From Hyphomicrobiales bacterium (lineage in GTDB: Bacteria; Pseudomonadota; Alphaproteobacteria; Rhizobiales; Rhizobiaceae), in the NCBI GenBank assembly GCA_900465675.1, contig UBJR01000019.1:62001-126000 (forward strand): a stretch of DNA of 64,000 nt, read 5' to 3'. A program made the position numbers and the translations under genes. The notes under the pieces are model-generated. The model was given only the letters and a program-made list of their open reading frames with translations. It was not told the origin of the DNA and made no database searches. This document shows, piece by piece, positions 25,884-34,308 of the stretch; within the stretch, counting starts at the first letter, position 1; the number at the start of each line of letters is the position of its first letter.

Positions 25884-26947
25884 CGGCTTCGCGTCCTTGG
25901 ATCGAGGGTCCGGTAGAGAAGATCGGACAGGAGGTTGATGCCGATGAAGACGGTGCCGATGACGATCGTGCCGCCGAGCACGGCGTTCATGTCGGCGCTC
26001 TGCAGCGAGTTGGTGATGTAGAGGCCGATGCCTGGCCAGGAGAACACCGTCTCCGTCAGCACCGAACCTTCAAGCAGCCCGGCATAGGAAAGCGCGATGA
26101 CGGTGATCAGCGGAACGCCGGCGTTGCGGAGCGCATGGCCCCAGATCACCCGCGTTTCGGAGAGACCCTTGGCGCGCGCCGCAACGATATATTCTTGGCT
26201 GAGCTCGTTTAGCATGAAGCTGCGGGTCATGCGGCTGATATAGGCGAGCGAGAAATAGCCAAGCAGCGAGGCAGGCAGGATGATGTGGCGGAAGACGTCG
26301 TAGAAGACGTCCCATTGGCCCTGCCAGGCGCTGTCGAGCAGATAGAAGCCGGTTATCGGCGTGAAGGTATATTCGTAGACGATATCGATACGGCCGGGGA
26401 ACGCCACCCAGCGCAGCTTCGCATAGAAAACGACAAGTGAGATCAAGGCCAGCCAGAAGATCGGGACCGAATAGCCGATAAGCCCGATGACGCGCACCAC
26501 CTGGTCGGCCAGACTGCCGCGGCGCACCGCAGCCAGCACACCGAGCGGAATGCCGATCACCGCGCCGATGATCGTGCCACAGGTTGCCAGTTCGATGGTC
26601 GCGGGAAATGCACGGCGAATATCGGTCATAACAGGGTTGGTCGTCAGAACCGAATTGCCGAAATCCCCGGAGAGAATGCCCTTCAGATAGATATAGAACT
26701 GCTCGTAGAGCGGCAGGTCGAAGCCCATTTCCCGGCGCACACGCTCGACCACATGGGTCGGCGCCCGGTCGCCGAGGATGGCAAGGACCGGATCGATCGG
26801 CACCACGCGGCCGATGAAGAAGGTGACGGCCAAGAGGCCGAGATAGGTCGTGACCGCGGCAATCAGAAAACGCCCGAGTGCTTTGGCGAGCGGAAGTGCG
26901 CGGCCCTTCGCGGGCCGCGCCTCCACCTTTGTTTCAACGATGCTCAA
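25880..26947 (-). CDS. dipeptide/oligopeptide ABC transporter permease (DppB type)
   Basis: This 355-residue permease is the partner of the DppC-type subunit. It opens with a basic cytoplasmic tail, then a first helix and the DppB signature region (D-P-V-L-A-I-L-G-D-R-A-P...M-G-F-D-L-P-L-Y-E-Q-F). The coupling segment R-A-K-G-L-S-E-T-R-V is followed by R-N-A-G-V-P-L-I-T-V. It begins 18 bases after the binding-protein stop codon. Unlike the other binding-protein-first operons here, I see no strong hairpin in this gap. Confidence 0.92.
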   Translation of the reverse strand: MSIVETKVEARPAKGRALPLAKALGRFLIAAVTTYLGLLAVTFFIGRVVPIDPVLAILGDRAPTHVVERVRREMGFDLPLYEQFYIYLKGILSGDFGNSVLTTNPVMTDIRRAFPATIELATCGTIIGAVIGIPLGVLAAVRRGSLADQVVRVIGLIGYSVPIFWLALISLVVFYAKLRWVAFPGRIDIVYEYTFTPITGFYLLDSAWQGQWDVFYDVFRHIILPASLLGYFSLAYISRMTRSFMLNELSQEYIVAARAKGLSETRVIWGHALRNAGVPLITVIALSYAGLLEGSVLTETVFSWPGIGLYITNSLQSADMNAVLGGTIVIGTVFIGINLLSDLLYRTLDPRTRSR

Positions 26948-26965
26948 TGAACCAATCCTACCGGA

Positions 26966-28609
26966 TTATTCCTTGGCGATCGGACCGACATAGTTGGTGT
27001 CGAAGCTTGGGCCGAGCTTGAAGTCTTTCAGGCTCTTGCGGTAGCCGGCCACTTCGATCTGCTGGAAGATGAAGACGAAGGGGCTGTTTTCCAGGTACTT
27101 CTTCTGGATGTCCTGGTACATGGCGGCACGCTTGGCACCGTCACGCTCAAGCAGCGCAGCCTTGGCTTCCTTGTCGAGATCCGGTGCCTCGAACGTGTTG
27201 CGCCAGGCGAGCGTCTTGTTGGTGCCGGCATCCGAATTGTCAGGGTTCGAGGTGAACGTGTCCGCATTCGAATTCGGATCGAAATAGTCCGAGCCCCACT
27301 GGCCGATATAGATATCGTGCGTGCGGGCGCGATATTTCGTCAGCGTCTGCTTGCCGTCACCCGGGACGATTTCGAGCTTGATACCGGCCTGTCCAAGCGT
27401 CTGCTGCATGGATTCGGCAATGCCGGTGACCGGCTGCGTGTTGCGCACGTCCATGGTGACGGAGAAGCCATCCGGCAGGCCTGCCTTTGCCAGCAGCTCC
27501 TTGGCCTTGGCGACGTCGAGCTTGAACGGATTTTCGTCAAGCGCGCCAAGCTGGCCCTTCGGCAGGAAGGTTTGGTGAACTTCGCCGATGCCCTTGATGA
27601 GCGTCGAGCTGATCGCATCGTAATCGACCAGATATTTGAAGGCCTGCTGCACTTCAGGCTTTTTCAGGTTCTCGTTCTTCAGGTTGAGGCTGACGTAATA
27701 GATCGTGCTCTTCGGCGCGTCTGTCGTCGCCAGATCGGCATTCTTCGCGACGGCATCGAGATCGCCTGGCTCAAGGTTACGCGCGATATCGATGTCACCA
27801 GCCTCAAGCGCCAGGCGCTGTGCCGAGCTTTCCTTCATGTAGCGGTAGATGACGCGGTTCAGCTTTGGCTTGTCGCCGTAATAATTGTCGTTGCGCTCGA
27901 GAACGACGACTTCATTGGCGCGCCATTCGCGCAGTTTGAAAGCGCCGGAACCGGCATAGCCGGTCTTCAGCCAATCGTTGCCGAAGTCGTTGTCATACTT
28001 GTGGTCGGCATCGACGGTGACGGGCTTGACGTGATCGAGCACCAGCTTCTTGTCGACGACGGAAGCAACCGTTGCCGTCAGGCAGTTCAGCACGAAGCTC
28101 GGCGCATAGGCCTTGTCGACGGTGAAGACGAAGGTATTCGGATCGGCGGCCTTCGCCTTTTCCGTGACGTTGTCGCCGGTGAGGCCGAACTGGGTGAGAA
28201 TGAAGGCCGGGCTCTTGTCGAGCTTGACGGCGCGCTCGAAAGACCATGCGACGTCTTCTGCGGTGATCGGGTTGCCGGAGGCGAACTTGAGGCCCGGCTT
28301 CAGCTTGAACGTATAGGTCAGGCCATCATCGGAAACGGTCCAGCTTTCGGCAAGGTCACCCTTGACCTTCGAGGTGTCGGCCATATCGAGGCGCACCAGC
28401 AGGCTGTAGCTGTTGCTGGTCACTTCAGCGGTGGAAAGCTCGAACGCTTCGCCCGGATCCATGGTGATGATGTCGTCGATGGCGAAGCCTTCGACCAGCG
28501 TATCCTTCGGCGTTTCAGCAAAGGCGGCAGGCGCTGCCATCATGAGAAGCGAAAGAGCAGCACCGGCAGAAAGGGCACGGAAGCTGCGGTTCAGTTTGGT
28601 AATCATCAT
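26966..28609 (-). CDS. ABC transporter substrate-binding protein, SBP_bac_5 (peptide) family
   Basis: The product is a 547-residue periplasmic peptide-type binding protein. Residues 1-31 form a signal peptide ending in A-F-A-E. The mature chain has family-5 landmarks: D-P-G-E-A-F near the start, L-A-E-S-W-T-V-S-D-D-G-L-T-Y-T-F-K-L-K-P-G-L-K-F-A-S-G-N-P, and E-D-V-A-W-S-F-E-R. A second ATG one codon in is equally possible. The M19 dipeptidase gene immediately upstream suggests di- or tripeptide ligands, but that is inference. Confidence 0.92.
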   Translation of the reverse strand: MMITKLNRSFRALSAGAALSLLMMAAPAAFAETPKDTLVEGFAIDDIITMDPGEAFELSTAEVTSNSYSLLVRLDMADTSKVKGDLAESWTVSDDGLTYTFKLKPGLKFASGNPITAEDVAWSFERAVKLDKSPAFILTQFGLTGDNVTEKAKAADPNTFVFTVDKAYAPSFVLNCLTATVASVVDKKLVLDHVKPVTVDADHKYDNDFGNDWLKTGYAGSGAFKLREWRANEVVVLERNDNYYGDKPKLNRVIYRYMKESSAQRLALEAGDIDIARNLEPGDLDAVAKNADLATTDAPKSTIYYVSLNLKNENLKKPEVQQAFKYLVDYDAISSTLIKGIGEVHQTFLPKGQLGALDENPFKLDVAKAKELLAKAGLPDGFSVTMDVRNTQPVTGIAESMQQTLGQAGIKLEIVPGDGKQTLTKYRARTHDIYIGQWGSDYFDPNSNADTFTSNPDNSDAGTNKTLAWRNTFEAPDLDKEAKAALLERDGAKRAAMYQDIQKKYLENSPFVFIFQQIEVAGYRKSLKDFKLGPSFDTNYVGPIAKE

Positions 28610-28656
28610 TGGTTCTGTTCCCCTGTTTTTGATTGATTACAAAGCAGTTCTCAGGC

Positions 28657-29715
28657 TCAGACGTCCTTCTCCCTCCACGCCGAAGCCAGGATTCTCAGCC
28701 AGTTCTCGCTGGCAAGTTTCTTGAGATCGTCCTCACCATATCCACTGTCCCGAAGGGCGGCAATCAGCTTCTGGTTGCCTGCAGCATCACCGATTTCGTC
28801 GGGAATCGTCGCCCCGTCGAAGTCCGATCCGAGCGCAACGCAATCGATGCCGACGCGCTCGACGAGATGGTCGATATGCCGGATCATGTCGGAAAGCGGC
28901 GTCTCGCCATCGGAGCGTCCATCCGAGCGCAGCATGGCCGTCGCATAATTCAGACCGACGAGCCCCTTGCACTCCCTGATGGCGTCGAGTTGCTTGTCGG
29001 TCAGGTTGCGGGCAACGGGCGTCAATGCATGGGCATTGGAATGGGTGGCCACCAGCGGCTGATCGCTGGTCTTGGCAACATCCCAGAAGCCCTTCTCGGT
29101 GATATGCGACAGATCGATCATGATGCCGAGGCGGTTGCACTCGCGCACCAACTCGAAACCGGCATCCGTCAGACCGGGTGCCGTATCCGGGTTTTTCGGA
29201 AAAGCAAAAGGCACGCCATGCCCGAAGACATTGTGGCGGCTCCAGACGGGGCCGAGCGAGCGCAATCCGGCGGCATAAAAGACTTCGAGCGCAGCAAGAT
29301 CCGGCCCGATCGCCTCGCAGCCCTCAATGTGCATGACGGCGGCAAAGATCCCGCTCGCCATCGCCGCGCGGATATCCTTGACGCTGCGGCAAAGGCGCCA
29401 GGCATCGGCGGTGTCGAGACGCAGCGCAATCGCCGCCATCTCGGTCGCGATCCCCAGCGAAGGGAGACGGTCGAGCGGTGCGGAAAGCGGGGTTTCGTAG
29501 TGACCGTTTTCATCGGGATCCGCAAAGACGAGATCGCCGGACGGGATGTAGATGGCGCAGAGGCCGCCGGCCAGACCGCCCTTGCGGGCGCGGGGCGCAT
29601 CGATATGGCCCTGGGTCGTTCCGTTCAGAAATTCGGCGACCGGATCGTTACCGTCTCTTTCATGTGTCCAAAGCCTGAGGAGAACGTCGTTATGGCCATC
29701 GAATACGAGCTGCAT
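28657..29715 (-). CDS. membrane dipeptidase, peptidase family M19
   Basis: This 352-residue zinc-dependent dipeptidase is related to renal dipeptidase and hydrolyses dipeptides, often with a D-residue at the C-terminal position. Metal ligands can be placed: H-x-D in F-D-G-H-N-D at the N-terminus, a glutamate in M-H-I-E-G-C-E-A, and histidines in D-L-S-H-I and A-T-H-S-N-A. No signal peptide is seen, so the enzyme is probably cytoplasmic and acts on peptides imported by the downstream transporter. The ATG at 29715 has AGGAAG 6 bases upstream. It is the first gene of the operon, 47 bases before the binding-protein gene. Confidence 0.9.
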   Translation of the reverse strand: MQLVFDGHNDVLLRLWTHERDGNDPVAEFLNGTTQGHIDAPRARKGGLAGGLCAIYIPSGDLVFADPDENGHYETPLSAPLDRLPSLGIATEMAAIALRLDTADAWRLCRSVKDIRAAMASGIFAAVMHIEGCEAIGPDLAALEVFYAAGLRSLGPVWSRHNVFGHGVPFAFPKNPDTAPGLTDAGFELVRECNRLGIMIDLSHITEKGFWDVAKTSDQPLVATHSNAHALTPVARNLTDKQLDAIRECKGLVGLNYATAMLRSDGRSDGETPLSDMIRHIDHLVERVGIDCVALGSDFDGATIPDEIGDAAGNQKLIAALRDSGYGEDDLKKLASENWLRILASAWREKDV

Positions 29716-29837
29716 CTGTCTTCCTGCTCTACCCTTCCGGGCAAATATCAAGTGACAACAATAGAAAGGCTGGAAAAATAGGCCAGCCCCTTTTTTAGAA
29801 ATTTGCGGCGCCGCTGAAATAGACGCCAAACGTGAAA

Positions 29838-29857
29838 ACGGGGCCATCCGGCCCCGT
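29838..29857 (-). terminator. terminator after the CUT2 sugar operon
   Basis: An 8-bp GC-rich stem (ACGGGGCC with its complement, loop ATCC) lies 14 bases past the permease stop codon. T-runs occur on both sides, so it can act in both directions. Confidence 0.8.
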
Positions 29858-29871
29858 CATTTTTTCATGTT

Positions 29872-30897
29872 TCAGTGCTTTGCGCGTTTCTTCTGCCGGT
29901 AGACGTCCACGACGACGGCGGCAACGATGATCACGCCCTTGACGATTTCCTGGTAGTAGGCATCCACCCTGAGGAAGGTGAAGCCTGAGGTCATGACGCC
30001 GAGAATGACCGTGCCGATCACGGTACCGGTGATGCGCCCGACACCGCCCGTCAGCGACGTGCCGCCGATGACAGCTGCAGCGATCGCATCGAGTTCGTAC
30101 ATCACGCCCATGCCAGCCTGCGCCGTCTGCGCACGGGCCGCGGTCACGACGCCGGCGAGACCGGCGAGCAGACCCGCGATAGCATAGACCTTGATCAGAT
30201 GCGCTTCGATATTGATACCCGAAACGCGTGCCGCCTGCATGTTGGCGCCGATCGCATAGGTGAACTTGCCGTAGCGGGTATAGCGCAGCGCGATGTGGAA
30301 GATCAGCGCGACGACGAGGAAGACGATAACAGGCCAGATACCAGTGCCGATGAAATTGAACTGATCAGTCAGGCCGGAGACCGGCTGGCCCTTCGTGTAC
30401 CACTTCGAGATGCCGCGTGCCGACACCATCATGCCGAGCGTGGCGATGAAGGGCGGTATCTTGGTCTTGGCGATCAGCTGGCCATTGATATAGCCGGCCA
30501 GAAGGCCGATCAGCAGGCCGACACCGATCGGCACGAAGAACGGCATGTCGGTCAGCGATGGATAGAGCGCACGCGGCCAGGTGGAGGCCTGGGCAAAGCT
30601 CGCCGCGATCATCGCCGTCATGCCGACGACCGAACCCGAGGATAGATCGATGCCGCCGGTGATGATGACCTGCGTCACCCCGACCGAAATGATGCCGATC
30701 ACCGAGACCTGCAGGATCATGATCGTCAGGCGCTGCGGGTTCATCAGGAAGCTCTGGCCGATGAAGATCCAGCCGAGAATCTCGTAGACGAGGGCGATGC
30801 CGATCAGCACCAGGAAGATGCTGAGTTCCGGCGGTATCCGGCGGCGGCGGACCCGGGCTGCGAGCGGCGCATGGCCTTCTGCTGCATCTGTGTTCAT
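29872..30897 (-). CDS. CUT2-family sugar ABC transporter permease
   Basis: The product is a 341-residue inner-membrane permease of the RbsC/XylH type with about eight hydrophobic helices. Family landmarks are G-G-I-D-L-S-S-G-S-V-V-G near residue 85, the central N-M-Q-A-A-R-V-S-G-I-N coupling loop, and G-G-T-S-L-T-G-G-V-G-R-I near 275. The ATG at 30897 has GGGAGG 8 bases upstream. It is the last gene of a binding protein, ATPase, permease operon. The ligand could be a pentose, inositol or related polyol; the sequence alone does not decide. Confidence 0.91.
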   Translation of the reverse strand: MNTDAAEGHAPLAARVRRRRIPPELSIFLVLIGIALVYEILGWIFIGQSFLMNPQRLTIMILQVSVIGIISVGVTQVIITGGIDLSSGSVVGMTAMIAASFAQASTWPRALYPSLTDMPFFVPIGVGLLIGLLAGYINGQLIAKTKIPPFIATLGMMVSARGISKWYTKGQPVSGLTDQFNFIGTGIWPVIVFLVVALIFHIALRYTRYGKFTYAIGANMQAARVSGINIEAHLIKVYAIAGLLAGLAGVVTAARAQTAQAGMGVMYELDAIAAAVIGGTSLTGGVGRITGTVIGTVILGVMTSGFTFLRVDAYYQEIVKGVIIVAAVVVDVYRQKKRAKH

Positions 30898-30931
30898 GTT
30901 CAAACCTCCCTTTGGCAATCGAGTGGCGCGT

Positions 30932-32473
30932 TTACTGCGCGGCGAGCTCCATCACCTTCACCTGTGTTGCTTCGGCGCGATCGAGGAAACCGGTCACCCG
31001 CCCTTCATGCATGACCATGATGCGGTCACTCATGCCGAGCACTTCCGGCATTTCCGACGAAATCATGATCACCGCGACGCCGTTTCTGGCCATCTCGGTC
31101 ACCAGCCTGTGGATCTCGGCCTTGGCGCCGACGTCGATGCCACGCGTGGGTTCATCGAGGATCAGGATCTTCGGATTGGTGAGCAGCCAGCGACCAATCA
31201 GCACTTTCTGCTGGTTGCCGCCCGAGAGATTTTCGACGCGCTCGTCGAGATTGGGCGTCTTGACCCTGAGCCTGCGCGCCATGTCTTCGCAGGTCTTCTC
31301 CAGTGCCCGCTCCTGCACGAAGCCGCCCTTGACGAACTTGTCCTGCAGCACGGCGATCTGCATGTTTTCGAGCACGTTGAGGATCAGAAGACAGCCCGTG
31401 TCCTTCCGGTCTTCAGTGAGGAAAGCCATGTGGTTCTGGATGGCAACGGTGGGCGAGTTGATGTCAACCTTCTTGCCGAACAGCTCGATCGTGCCGGCGC
31501 TGGCCGGCGTCACACCGAACAGCGTTTCAGCGACATTCGAACGCCCGGAGCCGACCAGACCGGCCACACCTAGAATTTCGCCTGCGCGCACATCGAAGGA
31601 GACATCGCGAAAGACGTTGCTGAGCGTCAGATCCTTGACCGACAGCACGACGTCGCCGATCGGAACCTCTTCCTTCGGAAACATCTGGGTAATCTCGCGG
31701 CCGACCATCATCTTGATGATGTCGTCGCGCGTCACATCGGTAGACGCATGCGTGCCGATATACTTGCCGTCCCGGAACACCGAAAACTCGTCGGCGATCG
31801 CAAACAGCTCGTTCATCTTGTGGGTGATGTAGACGATGCCGATGCCCTGGGCTCTCAAGGCGCGAATGATATCGAACAGATGAGCGACTTCACGCTCGGT
31901 CAGTGCCGAGGTGGGCTCGTCCATGATCAGAACGTCTGAATTGTAGGAAACCGCCTTGGCGATCTCGACCATCTGGCGGCTGGCAACCGAGAGATGACGC
32001 ACTTCGATATCCGGATCGATATCGATGTTGAGCCGCTGAAACAGCTCCTCGGTCATGCGATACATCTCGCCATGATCAACGAAGCCGAAACGGCTCTTCG
32101 GCTCGCGGCGAATCCAGATATTTTCAGCAACCGTCATGAACGGCATCAGGTTCAGTTCCTGATGAATCATGGCGATGCCGTTTTCCAGCGCATCGAGCGG
32201 CGACTTCAGCTGGATGTGAACGCCCTTCAGACGCACCTCGCCCTTGTCAGGCGTATAGATGCCGGCAAGAATCTTCATAAGCGTCGATTTTCCGGCGCCA
32301 TTCTCGCCCATCAGCGCATGCACCGAGCCGCGCTTCAAGCGGAACTGAACGTCGTCGAGTGCGACGACACCTGGAAATTCCTTGCGAACGCCCTCGGCAC
32401 TCAGCAGGAATTCCGCATTCGGAACGGCCCCGCTGGCGCGCACGGCAGCCATGGTGGACGGGCTGATAGCCAT
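30932..32473 (-). CDS. CUT2-family sugar ABC transporter ATP-binding protein (tandem ATPase)
   Basis: This 513-residue protein contains two ATPase domains in one chain, as in RbsA/MglA. The first half has Walker A G-E-N-G-A-G-K-S-T and L-I-M-D-E-P-T-S-A-L-T. The second half has a degenerate Walker A (G-L-V-G-S-G-R-S), the L-S-G-G-N-Q-Q-K-V-L signature, and L-I-L-D-E-P-T-R-G-I-D-V-G-A-K, all typical of the family. The ATG at 32473 with GGAGAG upstream is chosen over a longer frame. Confidence 0.92.
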   Translation of the reverse strand: MAISPSTMAAVRASGAVPNAEFLLSAEGVRKEFPGVVALDDVQFRLKRGSVHALMGENGAGKSTLMKILAGIYTPDKGEVRLKGVHIQLKSPLDALENGIAMIHQELNLMPFMTVAENIWIRREPKSRFGFVDHGEMYRMTEELFQRLNIDIDPDIEVRHLSVASRQMVEIAKAVSYNSDVLIMDEPTSALTEREVAHLFDIIRALRAQGIGIVYITHKMNELFAIADEFSVFRDGKYIGTHASTDVTRDDIIKMMVGREITQMFPKEEVPIGDVVLSVKDLTLSNVFRDVSFDVRAGEILGVAGLVGSGRSNVAETLFGVTPASAGTIELFGKKVDINSPTVAIQNHMAFLTEDRKDTGCLLILNVLENMQIAVLQDKFVKGGFVQERALEKTCEDMARRLRVKTPNLDERVENLSGGNQQKVLIGRWLLTNPKILILDEPTRGIDVGAKAEIHRLVTEMARNGVAVIMISSEMPEVLGMSDRIMVMHEGRVTGFLDRAEATQVKVMELAAQ

Positions 32474-32501
32474 CTTCTTCTCTCCGGATACGGCAGGAAC
32501 T

Positions 32502-32526
32502 GGATGCGGGCATGACGCCCGCATCC
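32502..32526 (-). terminator. hairpin between sugar-binding protein and ATPase genes
   Basis: GGATGCGGGC and its exact complement are separated by five bases, 13 bases past the binding-protein stop codon. There is no U-run, so it is more likely an mRNA-stabilising or partial termination element. Confidence 0.55.
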
Positions 32527-32539
32527 GTGACACGGCGCC

Positions 32540-33469
32540 TTAGTTCTTGGCGACGAAGTCCTTGACGTTTTCAGGGGTGACGAGCTGGAAGGGAATGTAG
32601 ACCTTTTTGTCGATCTTTTCGCCCTTGGCGAGCTTGAGAGCCGCATCGAGCGAGCCCTTGCCCTGACCTGCCGCGTCCTGGAACACGGTCACGTCGAGAT
32701 CGCCGGCCTGCATGGCGGCAAGCGCGTCCTGCGTGGCGTCAACACCGCCAACGACATAGTCCTTCATGTCCTTGCCGGCAGCCTTGAGGGCCTGGATCGC
32801 GCCGATCGCCATTTCGTCGTTGTTCGAGATGATGGCATTGAACTCGAGGCCGCTGGAGAGCCAGTTGGTCACCAGGTCGGAGCCCTGGGTACGATCCCAG
32901 TTTGCCGTCTGCTCTTCCACGATCTCAATGCCCTTGCATTCGTCGGTCTTGATGACGTCATGAACGTCCTGGGTGCGCATGCGGGCAGCCTGGTTCGACA
33001 GTTCGCCCATGATGACCACGGCCTTGCCCTTGCCACCGAGGAGACGGCAGACTTCCTTGGTTTCCAGCGTGCCGGATTCCAGTTCGTTGGACGCGACGAA
33101 TGCCTGATTGTCAGGCAGCGTGTCGACGTTGACGGGCTGGCGGTTGACGTAAACCAGCGGAATGCCGGCATCGGCGGCGAGCTTCGACATCGCAGCCGTT
33201 GCGTCAGTGTCGACGGGGTTGACGATGATCGCATCGACCTTGGAGGCGATGAAATTCTGGATCTGGCTCTGCTGCTTCGACACGTCGTTCTGCGCGTCTT
33301 CGACCTGCAGCGTCACGCCGCTCAGCGTCTTCGAGTAATCGATCATGCCGTTGCGCAGAACGGTCAGGAAGTTGTCGTCGAACTTGGCCATGGAAACGCC
33401 GACCGTTTCCGCATGCGCGGCCGTCGACATGACAAGCGCCATCGCAGTGCCCAGGATAAACTTTTTCAT
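32540..33469 (-). CDS. CUT2-family sugar ABC transporter substrate-binding protein
   Basis: The product is a 309-residue periplasmic binding protein of the ribose/galactose type (peripla_BP_4). Residues 1-20 form a signal peptide ending A-H-A-E. The mature protein has V-D-A-I-I-V-N-P-V-D-T-D-A, G-I-P-L-V-Y-V-N-R-Q-P, and a distal ligand-lobe segment A-I-I-S-N-N-D-E-M-A-I-G-A. The overall look is close to inositol- or rhizopine-type binders (IbpA/MocB-like), but this is a guess from memory of the family and not a firm call. It heads the operon; a hairpin separates it from the ATPase gene. Confidence 0.9.
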   Translation of the reverse strand: MKKFILGTAMALVMSTAAHAETVGVSMAKFDDNFLTVLRNGMIDYSKTLSGVTLQVEDAQNDVSKQQSQIQNFIASKVDAIIVNPVDTDATAAMSKLAADAGIPLVYVNRQPVNVDTLPDNQAFVASNELESGTLETKEVCRLLGGKGKAVVIMGELSNQAARMRTQDVHDVIKTDECKGIEIVEEQTANWDRTQGSDLVTNWLSSGLEFNAIISNNDEMAIGAIQALKAAGKDMKDYVVGGVDATQDALAAMQAGDLDVTVFQDAAGQGKGSLDAALKLAKGEKIDKKVYIPFQLVTPENVKDFVAKN

Positions 33470-33793
33470 TTTATTTCCTCCACAAAGCGGTGTCCGGCAG
33501 CACCCTCCTCACGCCGGAACTTCGGGCCCAGCCCAAAAGCCTTAATTCCAGTTGACCGCCACTCCCGTGAGGCGGCTCCGTCAAAACGGAACAAACAAAC
33601 CGTAAAATTTGCCTGACGGAATATTCATTCCATTTTCCTGCGGCGACGTCAACTCTTTTTAAAGCAATGCCGAACGCAACTGCTGGCCGGAAAAATCTGC
33701 GACAGCATGAGACGTGCTGATGCAATCGTCATCAGCCGCGCCTAGATATGCGGCCTCAGCACCAAGCTGATCCCTTTGCTCCAGGAGATTTCC
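33470..33793. other. divergent intergenic region, sugar operon / DUF1993 gene
   Basis: The stretch must carry the promoters of the sugar-binding protein operon (left) and the DUF1993 gene (right). I see no further gene, no strong hairpin and no recognised operator. CCTCC just upstream of the binding-protein start is its Shine-Dalgarno on the minus strand. Confidence 0.5.
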
Positions 33794-34303
33794 ATGTCCG
33801 TTTCCATGTACACGCTCACCGTTCCGATCTTTCAGCGCGGCCTGAAGACGCTGAGCACCTATCTCGACAAGGCTGAAGCCTACGCGAAGGAAAAAGGGAT
33901 TGATTCCAGTATCTTGGTGAATGCGCGGCTGGCGCCGGACATGATGCCGCTCTCAGGCCAGTTTCAGCGCGCCACGGATAGCGCCAAATTCGGCATCACT
34001 CGTCTGACATCAACGGACGCGCCGAAATTCGAAGACAACGAAACGACGATTGCCGACCTTCGCGAACGCCTGGCAAAGGCGGAAGCCTACCTCGCCACAG
34101 TCACGCCCGAGATGCTGGAAGGCACAGAGAAGAGCGAAGTGACGCGCTCCCTCGGCGGCAAGACGATAACGCTGAGCGGCCAAGAATATCTTGCTGCCTT
34201 CGTACTGCCGAACTTCTATTTCCACATTGCCATGGCGCACGCCATCCTGCGCAACCAGGGCGCCCCGGTCGGCAAGATGGATTATCTCGGCAGCTTCGGC
34301 TGA
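33794..34303 (+). CDS. DUF1993-family protein
   Basis: The product is a 169-residue cytoplasmic protein of the DUF1993 family, a helical-bundle group related in fold to the DinB-like proteins. It opens with S-M-Y-T-L-T-V-P-I-F-Q-R-G-L-K-T-L and carries the family block N-A-R-L-A-P-D-M-M-P-L-S-G-Q and the C-terminal F-Y-F-H-I-A-M-A-H-A-I-L-R-N-Q-G-A-P-V-G-K-M-D-Y-L-G. No biochemical role is established for the family. The ATG at 33794 has CAGGAGA 6 bases upstream. The gene is convergent with the sulfatase-like gene, with only five bases between their ends. Confidence 0.87.
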   Translation: MSVSMYTLTVPIFQRGLKTLSTYLDKAEAYAKEKGIDSSILVNARLAPDMMPLSGQFQRATDSAKFGITRLTSTDAPKFEDNETTIADLRERLAKAEAYLATVTPEMLEGTEKSEVTRSLGGKTITLSGQEYLAAFVLPNFYFHIAMAHAILRNQGAPVGKMDYLGSFG

Positions 34304-34308
34304 GGCAC